Below are positions 8,169 to 17,899 of a stretch of DNA of 64,000 nt, piece by piece. Numbering within the stretch: the stretch's first letter is position 1; each line of letters starts with the position of its first letter. The position numbers and the translations under genes were made by a program. This DNA is from Symbiodinium sp. CCMP2592 (taxonomy: Eukaryota; Sar; Dinophyceae; Suessiales; Symbiodiniaceae). The notes under the pieces are model-generated. The model worked only from the letters and a program-made list of their open reading frames with translations. It did no database searches and was not told where the DNA came from. Where the stretch lies: contig CAJNDT010002001.1 in the NCBI GenBank assembly GCA_905221615.1, forward strand, positions 1,419,881-1,483,880, given 5' to 3'.

Positions 8169-11100
8169 GCTCGTATACGTGCCTCAGTGATGTATGCGAG
8201 CCGTTCCTTGCGGAAAGGATCCACAGCGTCCAGCGGGAAACGGACTATGTGGACCTTCTCCATGCACAATTTTACGCATGTTCGCTGACCCTCACGGTCA
8301 GCCAGCCAGACCGATACCCGGATCTTCCTGATCCCCGCGTTGCACCCTGTGACCCTGTGGACGACGACTGGGCTTGCATCGGACAGTTGGAAATGCTTCC
8401 TTCCACCTTCCAAGTTCCTCCTTGCAACATGGCCACTGCAGGAGTTGAGCTTGATGCGGTGGGAGGCGGTAGGACCCTGTTCGCTGCCAGCCCGACCGAT
8501 CGTCACAAGAGGCCAGGAATTCTGAGAGCTACTTCTGTACATAGCGATGTACAGGCTGTTAGGCTGTACAAGCAGGTCTCTTTCTTGGAGCACTCGCAGG
8601 TTGAGCAGTTTGCCCCTGGCAGCAGACTCCCTCCTAATCTCCCCGCCGGAGGTGACCCTCCGAACGCTTCCAAAGTCGTTCCTCCTCAGCCCTTGCCGCC
8701 GGGCTCTGACCCAACGACACCGCCACGTAAGGTTGCTAGGGATGGTTCTACTAGAAGCCCTGGACAGATTGCTATCCTTCGTGCAGAGGCGGTCCGAGTA
8801 CTGCCCGAGGAGCTGCGAGCCGCTCCCATCTTCCATGCCCCTGTGCATCAGTTTCCATGGGGCTCTCAGCAATCTGGCCCTTCCACGGCCTATACTGTGT
8901 TTGACCACTCTAGGCACGTGACTGTCAGCCGATGTGCTCCTTTTTCCAGTTTGGCTGAGATAGTTGCACTGTGCATCACAGATGCACCTTTTCAGGTAGT
9001 GGCAATTAAGGTTCTGTCTGACCCACTGCCAGGCCTCCCGCAGCCTCAAATCGTGCTTTGCGAGGCGGGCCGGCCACCCCAAGAGCTGCCTATCCCTTGG
9101 GATCTACGGCCTCTCAGTGAGAACATTCGGACCCTACGACATTACAGCCGCCAAGGCCAAATTGATGCACTGACCCTGGCGCAAGCCCATGTGCGCTCGG
9201 CCAACCTAGTGCAGCAGGTTGCAGATGGCACCCTCGTTGTGACTGACGCCCTAGGAGTGATGCTCCCACAGCTCCCGGCCAACTTGCATGTTGTCCAGCA
9301 TTACCGGGTGACTTTCGATGATACTATAGGCCCTGCCAATCTTGCTCCAGCAGAGGCCAGCCGCTCCGCTACCACTACCACAGTCACGGCTGCACGCGTT
9401 TTGGCAGCTGTGCAGCAGCCACCGGGCGTCAGGCTTGTGCTCCTTAGAGGCAGTGTTGCGCATAGCATCGAGGTTGGAGGCAGGCTCAACTTGATAGACC
9501 CCTTCCTGCTCAGGCTGATAGAGCGCCACGTGCAAGACCGACCTGTCAGCAATGAGTTCTCTTTGGTGCTTGCGCAGGCCCTCCCTCCGCGCCTTGGATA
9601 TCTCCAAGAAGTTATTGTCCTCCTCCAGGAGGATCCCTCCGGAAGCGAAATCTGTTGGGATGCGCGCTTCCTTGGGCATTCCCTGCAGACCTGTGCACTT
9701 AGCCAACATCAGCGTACGCAGCTTCTGCTCAGCCCTGAGTGGCAGGCCGCAGGCTGGGCACTCTCAGTTAATGGAGCACCTGATGTGCACCAGCCCAGGA
9801 ACTTCTTTTCGGGTGATTTTGTTCAGCCTTTTCAGGGGCTCCACACACCGGCATGCACTCCAACCAGCTGGGCCCTTGAGTTGGCACCGGCACTGCAGCC
9901 TCTGGTATGGCCGCTTCGGCTCTCTGATGGAGTCCGCCATCTTTTTCGGGCCCTGCGGCAGCGCAGACAACAGATGGGCACCCACTTCCTTGATGATGGG
10001 ATCATTCGGATCCTGGGCCCTACCCATGGCCCAGTCAGACTCCGCACAGGGACCCATGCCAAACCCGATGAAGCTATCCTCCGGCATGCTCTACAAAGGC
10101 TTGCAGGCTTTCCGGCGCAACTGACCTTTGTGCCCACGACTCACGGAGGAGAGACGGAGACTGTTTTCACAAGCTCCTGCCCTAATTCGGCTTGCAATAC
10201 CGTGCTGACACCTGCTCCGGGATTCAGAGGGCATTTCATTGTCTTGATGGCTGAACCAACGGCCGTTGCCCTCAATGGCGTCCCTGCCGAGCCGGACACG
10301 GTCCTTCATTCACAGACGAATTTCGGTCCGGGTGACGTCTTTATTGGGGCCCAAGATCGCAATTTCATGCCCGAGCCTGATACCAGTGAGCCGGAGCAGG
10401 CACTGGCATCCACCGCCGACGCCATGGGCCTTTTGCAAACCAAGGCCACAATCCAGCGACGGGCAAATAAGCCTCCAGAGCGGCAGATACCGACGCCTTT
10501 CGGGCGCAGACGCATACCTGAGCCTGAGCCACAACCTTCTGCAGCCCACCCACAGTGCATCTGCCTAGACGAGTGTATCCCCCCAGAATCCACTCCCCCA
10601 GGCTTCCATGTGCGACTCGGAGCCAACGAGGAGATGCTGCGAATGGCCTTTCAGGAATGCCACCTTGCGGGCCTTTGTGCTTCTCTTGCTGGCATTGAGC
10701 TCCCTGAAAAAGTCCAGAGCTTCATGCGGGCTATGCCGCCCGCTCTTTCAGCACCCTACGATGCCTTACAGTTCTACACTGATGGCTCCTTTTACCCTGC
10801 CTCTGCCACCAATTCAGCCGCCGCAGGTTGGGCCGTGTGCGTTGTTGGCTTGCAACAAGGCCAGTGGCGATGGGTGGGCTACTGCGCTGCACACGCACCT
10901 ATTGCAGGATCAGCAGCCACCTTCGACACGGCAGTCCGCTCCTCTTTTGAACCCGAGCTAACTGCGGCTGTCGTTGCTTTGGCCTTTGTTTGGCAGTCCG
11001 CCACACCGGCCATGATCGGGTTTGACAATGAGTCAGCGATGCAGATAGCCACGGGCGAGGCGACACAGGCCGTCCCTACCGCACTTGCCCATGCTGGAAT

Positions 11101-14100
11101 GGCAATCGCCCACCTGCTGAGGGTTCAGCGAAGGATGCCTTCCAGGCTGCACATTCCTTCGCATACCGGCCACGTTTTCAATGAACTCGCAGATTGCATA
11201 GCAAAGCACTACGCGCGCAGCCTGGACACCTCCATGGTGCCCTACAACCTTGTCACTGCCAGCAGACAGGATGTGCTGCCCTGGCTTGCTTTTGCATCTA
11301 ATATGTGCCGGGATCTTCCTTATGTAGGAGCCGATGGGGTTCTTGCATCCACCAGTGCCGTCGAAGCCCCACTGACCCACCTGGGCCACGGCCACGATTT
11401 TGTTGACGAGCTCCCGCAGCAGTCCGCCAAAGTCAGCCTCAAGGTCGCAACATACAACAGTCTAACTTTGGCGTCCATTCTGCAAAAGGAAAGCTTGGAT
11501 GCTCAGTTTGCTGCAGCTGGCCTCTGCCTAATCGGCATCCAGGAAACTCGGGCAGAGTGTACTGGACGGAGCTCCACAGCCCACTTCCACGTGCTAGCAA
11601 GCCCTGCTCAAGCAGGAGCTGACGGCTGTCAGCTGTGGCTGTCAAAAACTGAGCCAGTTGGGCACGATAAAAAAGGCGCGATTTACTGGGATCCGGGCAC
11701 CTTCGCCATCGTTTGGGCTACTCCCAGAATTCTAGTGGCTACGGCCCGGGCCGCCTCCCTTTGTTTTGCGCTCATCACTGCTCATGCGCCCACATCAAAA
11801 GCTTCAGAACAAGAATGCAAAGATTGGTGGGCTGAACTCCAGTCGGCCTTTCGGAGAGCCCCTGCCAACCACTGCCCCATTTTAATGGTGGATGCAAATG
11901 CTCATTTCACCTGGAGCCCAGCAGCGCCGGGACCTGCCACAGCACTCAATCATAATGCGGAAGCCTTCGCAGCGCTTCTCCATGAGCAGCAACTTGTTGC
12001 GACGGCCAATTCGATGTCAGATGGCAGCAAGATTGAGAGCTGGCTTGGACCCCTCCAGCGGCCTAAATGCCTGGACTACATTGCCTGCCCTGATTCTTTG
12101 CAACAAGGCCTTGAGGTGCTAGGCTGTCTTGCCGACTTTCATGGGCAAAATGACCTTGACCATCGCCCTGTGCTCGCCAGAATTTCCTTCCACAGGCAGG
12201 TGAGGCGAAGACGAGCGCGGCCAAGGCTTGATACCAAAGCCATGCTCACGCCTTCTGGCCGGGCAAAACTTCGGCAAATCTACGACCGCCTTCCTCACTT
12301 CTCTTGGGATCTCCCGGTGGACCACCATCTTAGGCGCCTCAATGAGTACCTCATGGCAGCCCTTCTACGAGCATTCCCTGCTCAACCACAAGGGCCCCGG
12401 TCTCCGGTTATCCAAGAAGCTACCTGGCAGCTCGTGTGTGACCGTCGCGCTGTGCGCAGAGAGCTGCATGCCTGTGCTTCTCAGCGCCGCCAGCGCCTTC
12501 TTGCCGCTACTTTCGCTGCCTGGGCGCGCAACACGACGCCAGCAGATGATAGTTTAGCCTGCATGTATGAGGCTCTCCTTGTCACACAGCTCCGCGACAT
12601 CTCCGCCAGCATCCGGCGCAGGACACGTGAGGATGCGACAGTTGCCGCGCGGCAACTCATCAAGGAAGCCAGGGCCCAGGGGCCGGAGCAGCTCTACCAG
12701 GCCTTCCGCAACGTGCTCCGCCAGGGACGCAGATATCGACCTCCGGCGCTCTGCCCTTGCATTAAAGGCGCCGAGGCGCATCAGAACGATCCCTACCTCA
12801 TGCTGGGGAGAAGCTTTGCGAGAGCTGAACGTGCCCTTGAGTGCAGTGCTGCGGACATTCACACTCAGCCGGTCCCAGCGCCTGAGGCTTTCCTAGAAGC
12901 AAGCCGTGAACTCACCCTTTCGGCCCTTGCACATGGTTACGGCCGACTGCAGTCCCGGCGTGCCGCTGGGATCTCAGGCATACCACCTGAGGCTCTCAGC
13001 GGCGACGCCCTCGGAGCGGCTGCTGCCCATTACCCTGTGCTGCTCAAGGCACAGGCCACCGGCAAGGCACCGGCCTTGTGGCGCGGTGGCAGAGCAGTGC
13101 CTATACCAAAGCCCTCCAAGTGCCCCAGTGACTTGGCAGGGTGGAGGAGCATCATTCTCCATGAGGCGTCGATGAAGGGCGTCTGCAAGGCGCTGCGCGC
13201 ACCATTGGTGCAATGCCTTGAGAGCCTCAGGTCGGCAGGCCAGTGCGGCGGGCGACCCAAAAATCCACTTCACATTCCCATGGCTTTAGCCAAAGGCTTT
13301 GCCCGCCTGGCCAGGGACGCTGGGGTCAACTGTGCTCTGCTTTTTGTGGACTGCCGAGCAGCATTTTATGCCACGGCACGACAGGCGCTTCTGGGCCAGG
13401 AAGGTGGCGACACTGCTGACTTCCTCCAGCGTCTTGCTGAAGATCTTTACGACAGCCAGGAGGATCGTCTTGCCTTCATTGCTTCCACAGTCGGCCCTGG
13501 ACTCCTCCAGCAACAGGGAGTTCCCGGCCCCGTCCGCAGAGTCCTTTCAGCTATGCTGCAAGGGACGTGGTTTAGCATTGCAGGCCAGGGTAAAACCCAC
13601 TTCTTCAGCACTCGCACCGGAACGGCCCCTGGCAGCCCCATTGCAGACATTGAGTTTCAAATCCTGTTTGCGGGAGCCATGAATAGGCTTGAGGAGAAGG
13701 TTCAAGAGGTCTGCAGGGATATAGGCGCTCGTGCCAAAAACCAGGCAAACCTGGACACCCTGCTTGCCGTTCCGTTCCCAAGTTGGGTCGATGATCTGAC
13801 AATTCCCCTGGCGTCCCCAAATCCAGACCACTTGATCGATACTGCGATCTTTGCGGTCCGGGAACTTGTCAAGGAGCTCCGAGCCCTCGGTATCGAGCTC
13901 AATCTTGATCCAGGGAAGACGGAAATCGTGCCAATGTTCCGAGGGCCACGCAGCAATGCGGCCAAGCGTACTTGGATCTGCGAGAGTGGTGCCTCCCTTA
14001 GGGTGGACCTGCCAGATGGCACCTGCATCCAGGTTGGCCTCACCGATGCCTACGTCCACCTAGGCTCTCGCATAGAGGTCGGTGTCTCAGATCTGTCTGA

Positions 14101-15439
14101 CATGAAGAGACGGGCATCCTTGGCCAGAGAAATGACCGGCCCACTGGGCAAATTGTTTCGCAACTCCGAACTCACCGAGACCGAGCGAATACATTTGCTC
14201 CAGTCCATGCCCATGGCCAGATACAAGCACGGTGCTGGCATGTGGTCACTGGAGACTCGCCAAGAAAGGGACCAATTTGTTGCGGCCTACTACGAGGCAC
14301 CGCGACGTCTCTTCAGAGCTATTACGGGCATGTCGGTCAAGGGCCTTTCCAATTTGGATGTCGCGACCCTGCTCGGCTTAGCTACGGCGGAGGAGATGCG
14401 ATGGGCGGAAATGCTACGCCTGGCAGCTTGGATCTATGCCGAGGACAACGCTGACCTGAGCAATCTTTGGTTTCGAAATCATGTGTGGCATGCTGACCTA
14501 CAGCAGGCTTTTGACGCCGTTGGAGCCGCACTTGGTCAGAGTGGGGAGAGCCTGCGAGGGGACCTCCGGGCTCAACCTGATACTGCAAAGATTCTCATCC
14601 GGCGCTACCTCCGCCACTGCAAAAAATGCCGCCTACTTCTCAAGCCTGCGCGACACAAGCAACTCCGTGCCTTGCAGGCGGCGCAAGCGGCAGGATGCAT
14701 CTTTGGGCGACTTCCCGGATGCACCGATGGCCGCGCGTCAGCTTTTGCGTGCCCCACCTGTGCGCAGAGCTTTGGCTCCACGGCAGCCTGTGCGGCACAC
14801 CAGCGCAAGGTGCATGGACTGCCTGCCCGTGCCACTGCAGTTGCCGACGGCAGCATGTGTCAGAGCTGCGGCACCGAATTCTGGACGACGGCGAGATTGC
14901 GCCAGCATCTTAAAAAGGCTGCGCGTTGCCTGCGGACCTATGAAGAGGCCGACATCACCCACTCTGTTTGCGTGACCGGCCCGGCCCGGGCATGGCAGCC
15001 AGCCGCCAAAGTCCACGGACCGAGCCCCTGGTGGGCCACCATGGACCCGCCACCTACGGTGCCTCCTGCCCCGGTTCCGCGCACACCGTGGCGAGCCCCT
15101 CTCGAGAGGCTCATGCAGTGCTTTCACCGCAAGTCTACGGACCTCACTAGCGCAGTAAACGCAATCCTCCAAACCCGTGCTTTCGATGATCTAGACTGCG
15201 AGGATCTGCCGATTATTGTGCTCCAGGAACCTGCTAAGTTCCGCGATCTTGTGCTGGTTTTGGCACGGATTGCAAATTTTGGACGAGCGCAAAGCGCCGT
15301 CACCGTTGGCAACGGACATTGGACAGCGTACTTTTGTGCAGATCGCTACATCCTCTGTCCCAATACCATAGGACCCCCAGGAGAGCTGCTCGCAGCCCTG
15401 GATGGGCTCCCTGACGAATGGATGCAATGCATCCACTGA
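8162..15439 (+). CDS. LINE ORF2: RNase H, EEP endonuclease, reverse transcriptase, zinc-finger polyprotein
   Basis: Enzyme of target-primed reverse transcription. The frame is open back to an ATG at 6863, but 6863-8160 overlaps ORF1 in another frame and is probably not translated as ORF2. Residues below count from 6863. About 434-1300: unrecognised region. 1303-1455: RNase H with D1307 (YTDGS), E (FEPELTA), D (FDNESA) and D1444 (NELADCIAK). 1528-1775: EEP nuclease with N1532 (ATYN), QETR, TAHAP, VDANAH, CLDYI and DHRPV (H1767). About 2070-2420: reverse transcriptase with motif A FVDCRAAFY (D2163), motif B GTAPGSPIAD, motif C WVDD (D2310, D2311) and motif D LDPGKTEIV, followed by a thumb. 2629-2695: two zinc fingers (CPTC-H-H and CQSC-H-C). 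C-terminus: unknown domain with NGHWTAYF near 2819. Stop TGA 15437-15439. No internal stops. Confidence 0.9.
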   Translation: MLGSYTCLSDVCEPFLAERIHSVQRETDYVDLLHAQFYACSLTLTVSQPDRYPDLPDPRVAPCDPVDDDWACIGQLEMLPSTFQVPPCNMATAGVELDAVGGGRTLFAASPTDRHKRPGILRATSVHSDVQAVRLYKQVSFLEHSQVEQFAPGSRLPPNLPAGGDPPNASKVVPPQPLPPGSDPTTPPRKVARDGSTRSPGQIAILRAEAVRVLPEELRAAPIFHAPVHQFPWGSQQSGPSTAYTVFDHSRHVTVSRCAPFSSLAEIVALCITDAPFQVVAIKVLSDPLPGLPQPQIVLCEAGRPPQELPIPWDLRPLSENIRTLRHYSRQGQIDALTLAQAHVRSANLVQQVADGTLVVTDALGVMLPQLPANLHVVQHYRVTFDDTIGPANLAPAEASRSATTTTVTAARVLAAVQQPPGVRLVLLRGSVAHSIEVGGRLNLIDPFLLRLIERHVQDRPVSNEFSLVLAQALPPRLGYLQEVIVLLQEDPSGSEICWDARFLGHSLQTCALSQHQRTQLLLSPEWQAAGWALSVNGAPDVHQPRNFFSGDFVQPFQGLHTPACTPTSWALELAPALQPLVWPLRLSDGVRHLFRALRQRRQQMGTHFLDDGIIRILGPTHGPVRLRTGTHAKPDEAILRHALQRLAGFPAQLTFVPTTHGGETETVFTSSCPNSACNTVLTPAPGFRGHFIVLMAEPTAVALNGVPAEPDTVLHSQTNFGPGDVFIGAQDRNFMPEPDTSEPEQALASTADAMGLLQTKATIQRRANKPPERQIPTPFGRRRIPEPEPQPSAAHPQCICLDECIPPESTPPGFHVRLGANEEMLRMAFQECHLAGLCASLAGIELPEKVQSFMRAMPPALSAPYDALQFYTDGSFYPASATNSAAAGWAVCVVGLQQGQWRWVGYCAAHAPIAGSAATFDTAVRSSFEPELTAAVVALAFVWQSATPAMIGFDNESAMQIATGEATQAVPTALAHAGMAIAHLLRVQRRMPSRLHIPSHTGHVFNELADCIAKHYARSLDTSMVPYNLVTASRQDVLPWLAFASNMCRDLPYVGADGVLASTSAVEAPLTHLGHGHDFVDELPQQSAKVSLKVATYNSLTLASILQKESLDAQFAAAGLCLIGIQETRAECTGRSSTAHFHVLASPAQAGADGCQLWLSKTEPVGHDKKGAIYWDPGTFAIVWATPRILVATARAASLCFALITAHAPTSKASEQECKDWWAELQSAFRRAPANHCPILMVDANAHFTWSPAAPGPATALNHNAEAFAALLHEQQLVATANSMSDGSKIESWLGPLQRPKCLDYIACPDSLQQGLEVLGCLADFHGQNDLDHRPVLARISFHRQVRRRRARPRLDTKAMLTPSGRAKLRQIYDRLPHFSWDLPVDHHLRRLNEYLMAALLRAFPAQPQGPRSPVIQEATWQLVCDRRAVRRELHACASQRRQRLLAATFAAWARNTTPADDSLACMYEALLVTQLRDISASIRRRTREDATVAARQLIKEARAQGPEQLYQAFRNVLRQGRRYRPPALCPCIKGAEAHQNDPYLMLGRSFARAERALECSAADIHTQPVPAPEAFLEASRELTLSALAHGYGRLQSRRAAGISGIPPEALSGDALGAAAAHYPVLLKAQATGKAPALWRGGRAVPIPKPSKCPSDLAGWRSIILHEASMKGVCKALRAPLVQCLESLRSAGQCGGRPKNPLHIPMALAKGFARLARDAGVNCALLFVDCRAAFYATARQALLGQEGGDTADFLQRLAEDLYDSQEDRLAFIASTVGPGLLQQQGVPGPVRRVLSAMLQGTWFSIAGQGKTHFFSTRTGTAPGSPIADIEFQILFAGAMNRLEEKVQEVCRDIGARAKNQANLDTLLAVPFPSWVDDLTIPLASPNPDHLIDTAIFAVRELVKELRALGIELNLDPGKTEIVPMFRGPRSNAAKRTWICESGASLRVDLPDGTCIQVGLTDAYVHLGSRIEVGVSDLSDMKRRASLAREMTGPLGKLFRNSELTETERIHLLQSMPMARYKHGAGMWSLETRQERDQFVAAYYEAPRRLFRAITGMSVKGLSNLDVATLLGLATAEEMRWAEMLRLAAWIYAEDNADLSNLWFRNHVWHADLQQAFDAVGAALGQSGESLRGDLRAQPDTAKILIRRYLRHCKKCRLLLKPARHKQLRALQAAQAAGCIFGRLPGCTDGRASAFACPTCAQSFGSTAACAAHQRKVHGLPARATAVADGSMCQSCGTEFWTTARLRQHLKKAARCLRTYEEADITHSVCVTGPARAWQPAAKVHGPSPWWATMDPPPTVPPAPVPRTPWRAPLERLMQCFHRKSTDLTSAVNAILQTRAFDDLDCEDLPIIVLQEPAKFRDLVLVLARIANFGRAQSAVTVGNGHWTAYFCADRYILCPNTIGPPGELLAALDGLPDEWMQCIH

Positions 15440-15491
15440 GGACATGCATGCCTGATGAGTGCACTCAACGAGTCCGACCATCCCCACAAAA

Positions 15492-15507
15492 AAGCCTTAA
15501 GTCTCAG
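15492..15507 (+). repeat. LINE target-site duplication, 3' copy
   Basis: Exact repeat of 6677-6692, immediately after the A run of the LINE. Confidence 0.8.
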
Positions 15508-15939
15508 ACCTTTTTCCCTATCCCGAGTCCTCAGACGACAACCTTTGAGCCTAGTCGATCTTGTCCACCAGGTGGCCCTGCCATATGACATCGATGGCCA
15601 GAGCAGCAGACTCGGCGTCTCTGACTGGGCCTACGGCCTTCTTTGGGTGGTACTCGTAGGGATTAGGGTTTAGGGCCGTTTAGGGTTAGTGTTCGGCCAG
15701 ATAAAGTGTGGGTCCTGGGTTCACCTGTTTACCTGAAGCCAAACCCGAGCAGTGCATCTTGCAGAGGGTCCCTTCTCACTGCCTGCAGGCACCCTGTGCT
15801 TCCAGGTCTAGGGAATCGATGGCTCGAATGCATCCACCAAGCACCTGGCTTTGTGGCCCAGGTGAGGGCGCGACTCTCATCATCAACCGTGGAGGCTGAC
15901 TGGATGCGACATTACAACCATAAGTAGCGGCGCATTTTT
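15508..15939. other. LINE 3' flank with telomere-like motif
   Basis: TTAGGGTTTAGGGCCGTTTAGGGTTA occupies about 15662-15688, longer than background. An open frame around 15706-15927 is possible coding (ends ADWMRHYNHK, after an AG at 15859) but not convincing. Confidence 0.4.
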
Positions 15940-16248
15940 ATGAGTTGGCTGAAAGGAAAGCAACAATTCGCACCAGCACAGCCTGCCACGACAGCAACAT
16001 TATTCACCGTTGCATTGGCGACAGTCACAAGCAGATTCGGAGATCGTATAGGCGACAAGGCCTGCACGACAGTCAAACAGATGCTGAAAGGATTCTTCAC
16101 TGATATTAATGTATGCGGACAGCAAAAGTGCGCCAGCATTTTGCAATCCTTCTGTCAGCCTTCCGGGCCGGCATTACGGCCACCATCCGGATCAACACGG
16201 TGCGCCTCGGGCGTGCGGGTGGACAGCAGCGTGCTCAGAATTCAGTAG
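15940..16248 (+). CDS. Candidate exon, unrecognised protein
   Basis: An open frame with natural-looking composition (ATLFTVALATVTSRFGDRIG, ACTTVKQMLKGFFTDINVCG, CASILQSFCQ). A hydrophobic stretch near residues 20-35 followed by several Cys suggests a secreted or membrane-associated protein. The last 30 residues are Pro/Ser/Arg-rich and may lie beyond a splice site. No start or acceptor is fixed; the ATG at 15940 is the first in frame. Function unknown. Confidence 0.4.
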   Translation: MSWLKGKQQFAPAQPATTATLFTVALATVTSRFGDRIGDKACTTVKQMLKGFFTDINVCGQQKCASILQSFCQPSGPALRPPSGSTRCASGVRVDSSVLRIQ

Positions 16249-16325
16249 AAGGGGATCGAGACGCTTGACGAGCTCTGCCCTAGACCCTGTGCGCGTGCTT
16301 GTGTTGCTGCTGTTGGTGCTCTCAC

Positions 16326-16362
16326 GTCACCACCACCACCACCACCACCACCACCACCACCG
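16326..16362. repeat. (CAC)n microsatellite
   Basis: About twelve CAC units. It creates poly-His, poly-Thr, poly-Gly and poly-Trp artefact frames. Confidence 0.95.
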
Positions 16363-16967
16363 CTGCCGACGGCTTTTGCTACTACGACGAAAGTGTCCAG
16401 GATGCTTACTCCATTGTGTGAATGCCCAACCCCATGCTGTGTCAACTAGCAAACAACATTTGCGCTCCAGTTCCTGCGTGAGACTCTCACGACATGCTTC
16501 TGCCATCATGGGGCAACGCTAGCCGCTAGCAGAACATCACGGCTAACTCAGGACTCGGTTCAATCTGATCACGTACAGAGACGAGACGCGAACGGAGAAG
16601 AGGGCGTCGAACTCAGCTGCCGAAGTCACAGAGGTAGATGGAGGCAGACGATGCAGCAGCTTGATCCTGATTTATAGTACTTAACCCGTAAACAACTGCA
16701 GCCCGTTCCTGTGCAGGAGGCATAGCACAGGAACCTCATCTCTCAGCGCTGCTTCGAAAGAAGATGATCTCCATGATCGCTGCCTTCTGCGGTATGTTGA
16801 GCTAGCCCAGCTAGCCAAACCGAATCCCCAACCACATTCGTTCGAACTGAATACCGAAGAAGAGAAGTGCACAGCCTTAACTGAACCAGGTGAACCTTAA
16901 TCTCCAAAGCTCTACTACAAGGACTTACATTCTGATTAACACTCCGCGCGGAGAAACTAGACCGCCT

Positions 16968-17114
16968 ATGTCAGGCTTAGCCCCCGTCAAGCGAACCCAC
17001 CCGGCACCTCCAAAGGACGAGAAGTTGGATTTCGATGGTGGTTTCCGACTGCCTGGCCTGCCCGGGCCCCGGCGAAGGGAAGCTCGGATCAGCGACTACA
17101 GTTACTCAAGCAAG
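16968..17114 (+). CDS. Candidate first exon (unrecognised)
   Basis: Starts at ATG (MSGLAPVKRTHPAPPKDEKL), continues with a Pro/Gly/Arg-rich stretch (FRLPGLPGPRRRE) and ends with ISDYSYSSK directly before a GTACGA donor-like sequence. Reading through the donor gives a stop 30 bases later. High charge and Pro content suggest an intrinsically disordered N-terminus. The next exon is not certain; 17384-17690 is the nearest candidate. Confidence 0.4.
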
Positions 17115-17383
17115 GTACGACGACAACCAGAACCGATGAAGTAGTCAAAAACAGCCTGCATTCCTCTCTTCTATCTGCCCAACAGACGCAAAAACAAGCC
17201 TTACTGACTTCAGGACATCGCTGTAGAGTTGGTTTCTTGAAGATTTATTGGTTCCGCAAGATAGAATCCAGCTCCTTATCTGAGAACTCCAATTGCAGCG
17301 GCTCCGCTCGTGCTGGGTTTGTACAGGGCGACTGGTGAATCTGGCAATCTGCAAGAGCAGCAAGTATTGCAGGGTTTTCATGG

Positions 17384-17893
17384 GTGGAGGCATCCCCTTC
17401 GAGGCATCAAGATCGACCAGTGCGTGAGACCACAAAACCCCGGCCCCTGCGCCGTCTTCGTTCAGACATGCGCTCTTTTGAGCCAGACCTTAGGGGCGTG
17501 CATTGCGGCGAAAGACTGAAACAACCACGGCTCCCTGGATTCGTAGATTTTCCACCCCCCCAACTGCCGACCGCCCGCCACAACGAAGCTTCCGAAACGG
17601 AAGGCCCTCCAAACAAGACTCCCAAAACCCGGCTTAGAACACCGCCCGCCCAACTTCCGTCAATGCCCTTATCAGGCAAGCCCGAGTCCATAATGTGGCA
17701 TACGATGTTATGCTATGCTATGCCTTACTATGTTGTTATAAACCTTATCCGATATTATATGGTAATACAGCCTGAAATGCCCAGGATCACGGTGCAGGGC
17801 ACTCCCGTGCTCAAGAGCCAGCCAGACACTCAGGAGATGATTTGGAATAAGTTTCGGGCATGTATGTTTTGCAGACCTTCACATGGCTGGTGA
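17384..17893 (+). CDS. Open frame, possible Pro-rich exon
   Basis: A 169-codon plus-strand frame. The first two thirds (17384-17690) are Pro/Arg-rich (FVDFPPPQLPTARHNEASET, RTPPAQLPSMPLSGKPESIM) and could be coding. The remainder (TMLCYAMPYYVVINLIRYYM) comes from degenerate TATGCTATG-like sequence and is probably not. It might follow the exon at 16968-17114. Confidence 0.2.
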   Translation: MEASPSRHQDRPVRETTKPRPLRRLRSDMRSFEPDLRGVHCGERLKQPRLPGFVDFPPPQLPTARHNEASETEGPPNKTPKTRLRTPPAQLPSMPLSGKPESIMWHTMLCYAMPYYVVINLIRYYMVIQPEMPRITVQGTPVLKSQPDTQEMIWNKFRACMFCRPSHGW

Positions 17894-17899
17894 AAGCAG

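Larger units (their letters stand above)
6693..15493 (+). mobile_element. Full-length non-LTR retrotransposon (LINE), about 8.8 kb
   Basis: The element is bounded by a 14-16 bp direct repeat and ends in a short A run (CAAAAAA, 15487-15493). It has a 5' region of 200-450 bases depending on where ORF1 starts, ORF1 (zinc finger, basic linker, coiled coil) and ORF2 (RNase H, EEP nuclease, reverse transcriptase, zinc fingers). Neither ORF has an internal stop or obvious frameshift, and all catalytic motifs checked are present, so insertion was probably recent and the copy may be active. The 3' untranslated part is very short (about 50 bases). The insertion point lies next to a CCCTAAACCCTAA motif. 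I cannot name the clade. The upstream position of RNase H sets it apart from I, R1 and L1-type elements. Confidence 0.88.

Noticed and set aside
8165-9082. A 305-codon minus-strand open frame.
   Set aside because: It lies antisense to LINE ORF2 and has no domain. It is a by-product of the GC-rich coding strand.
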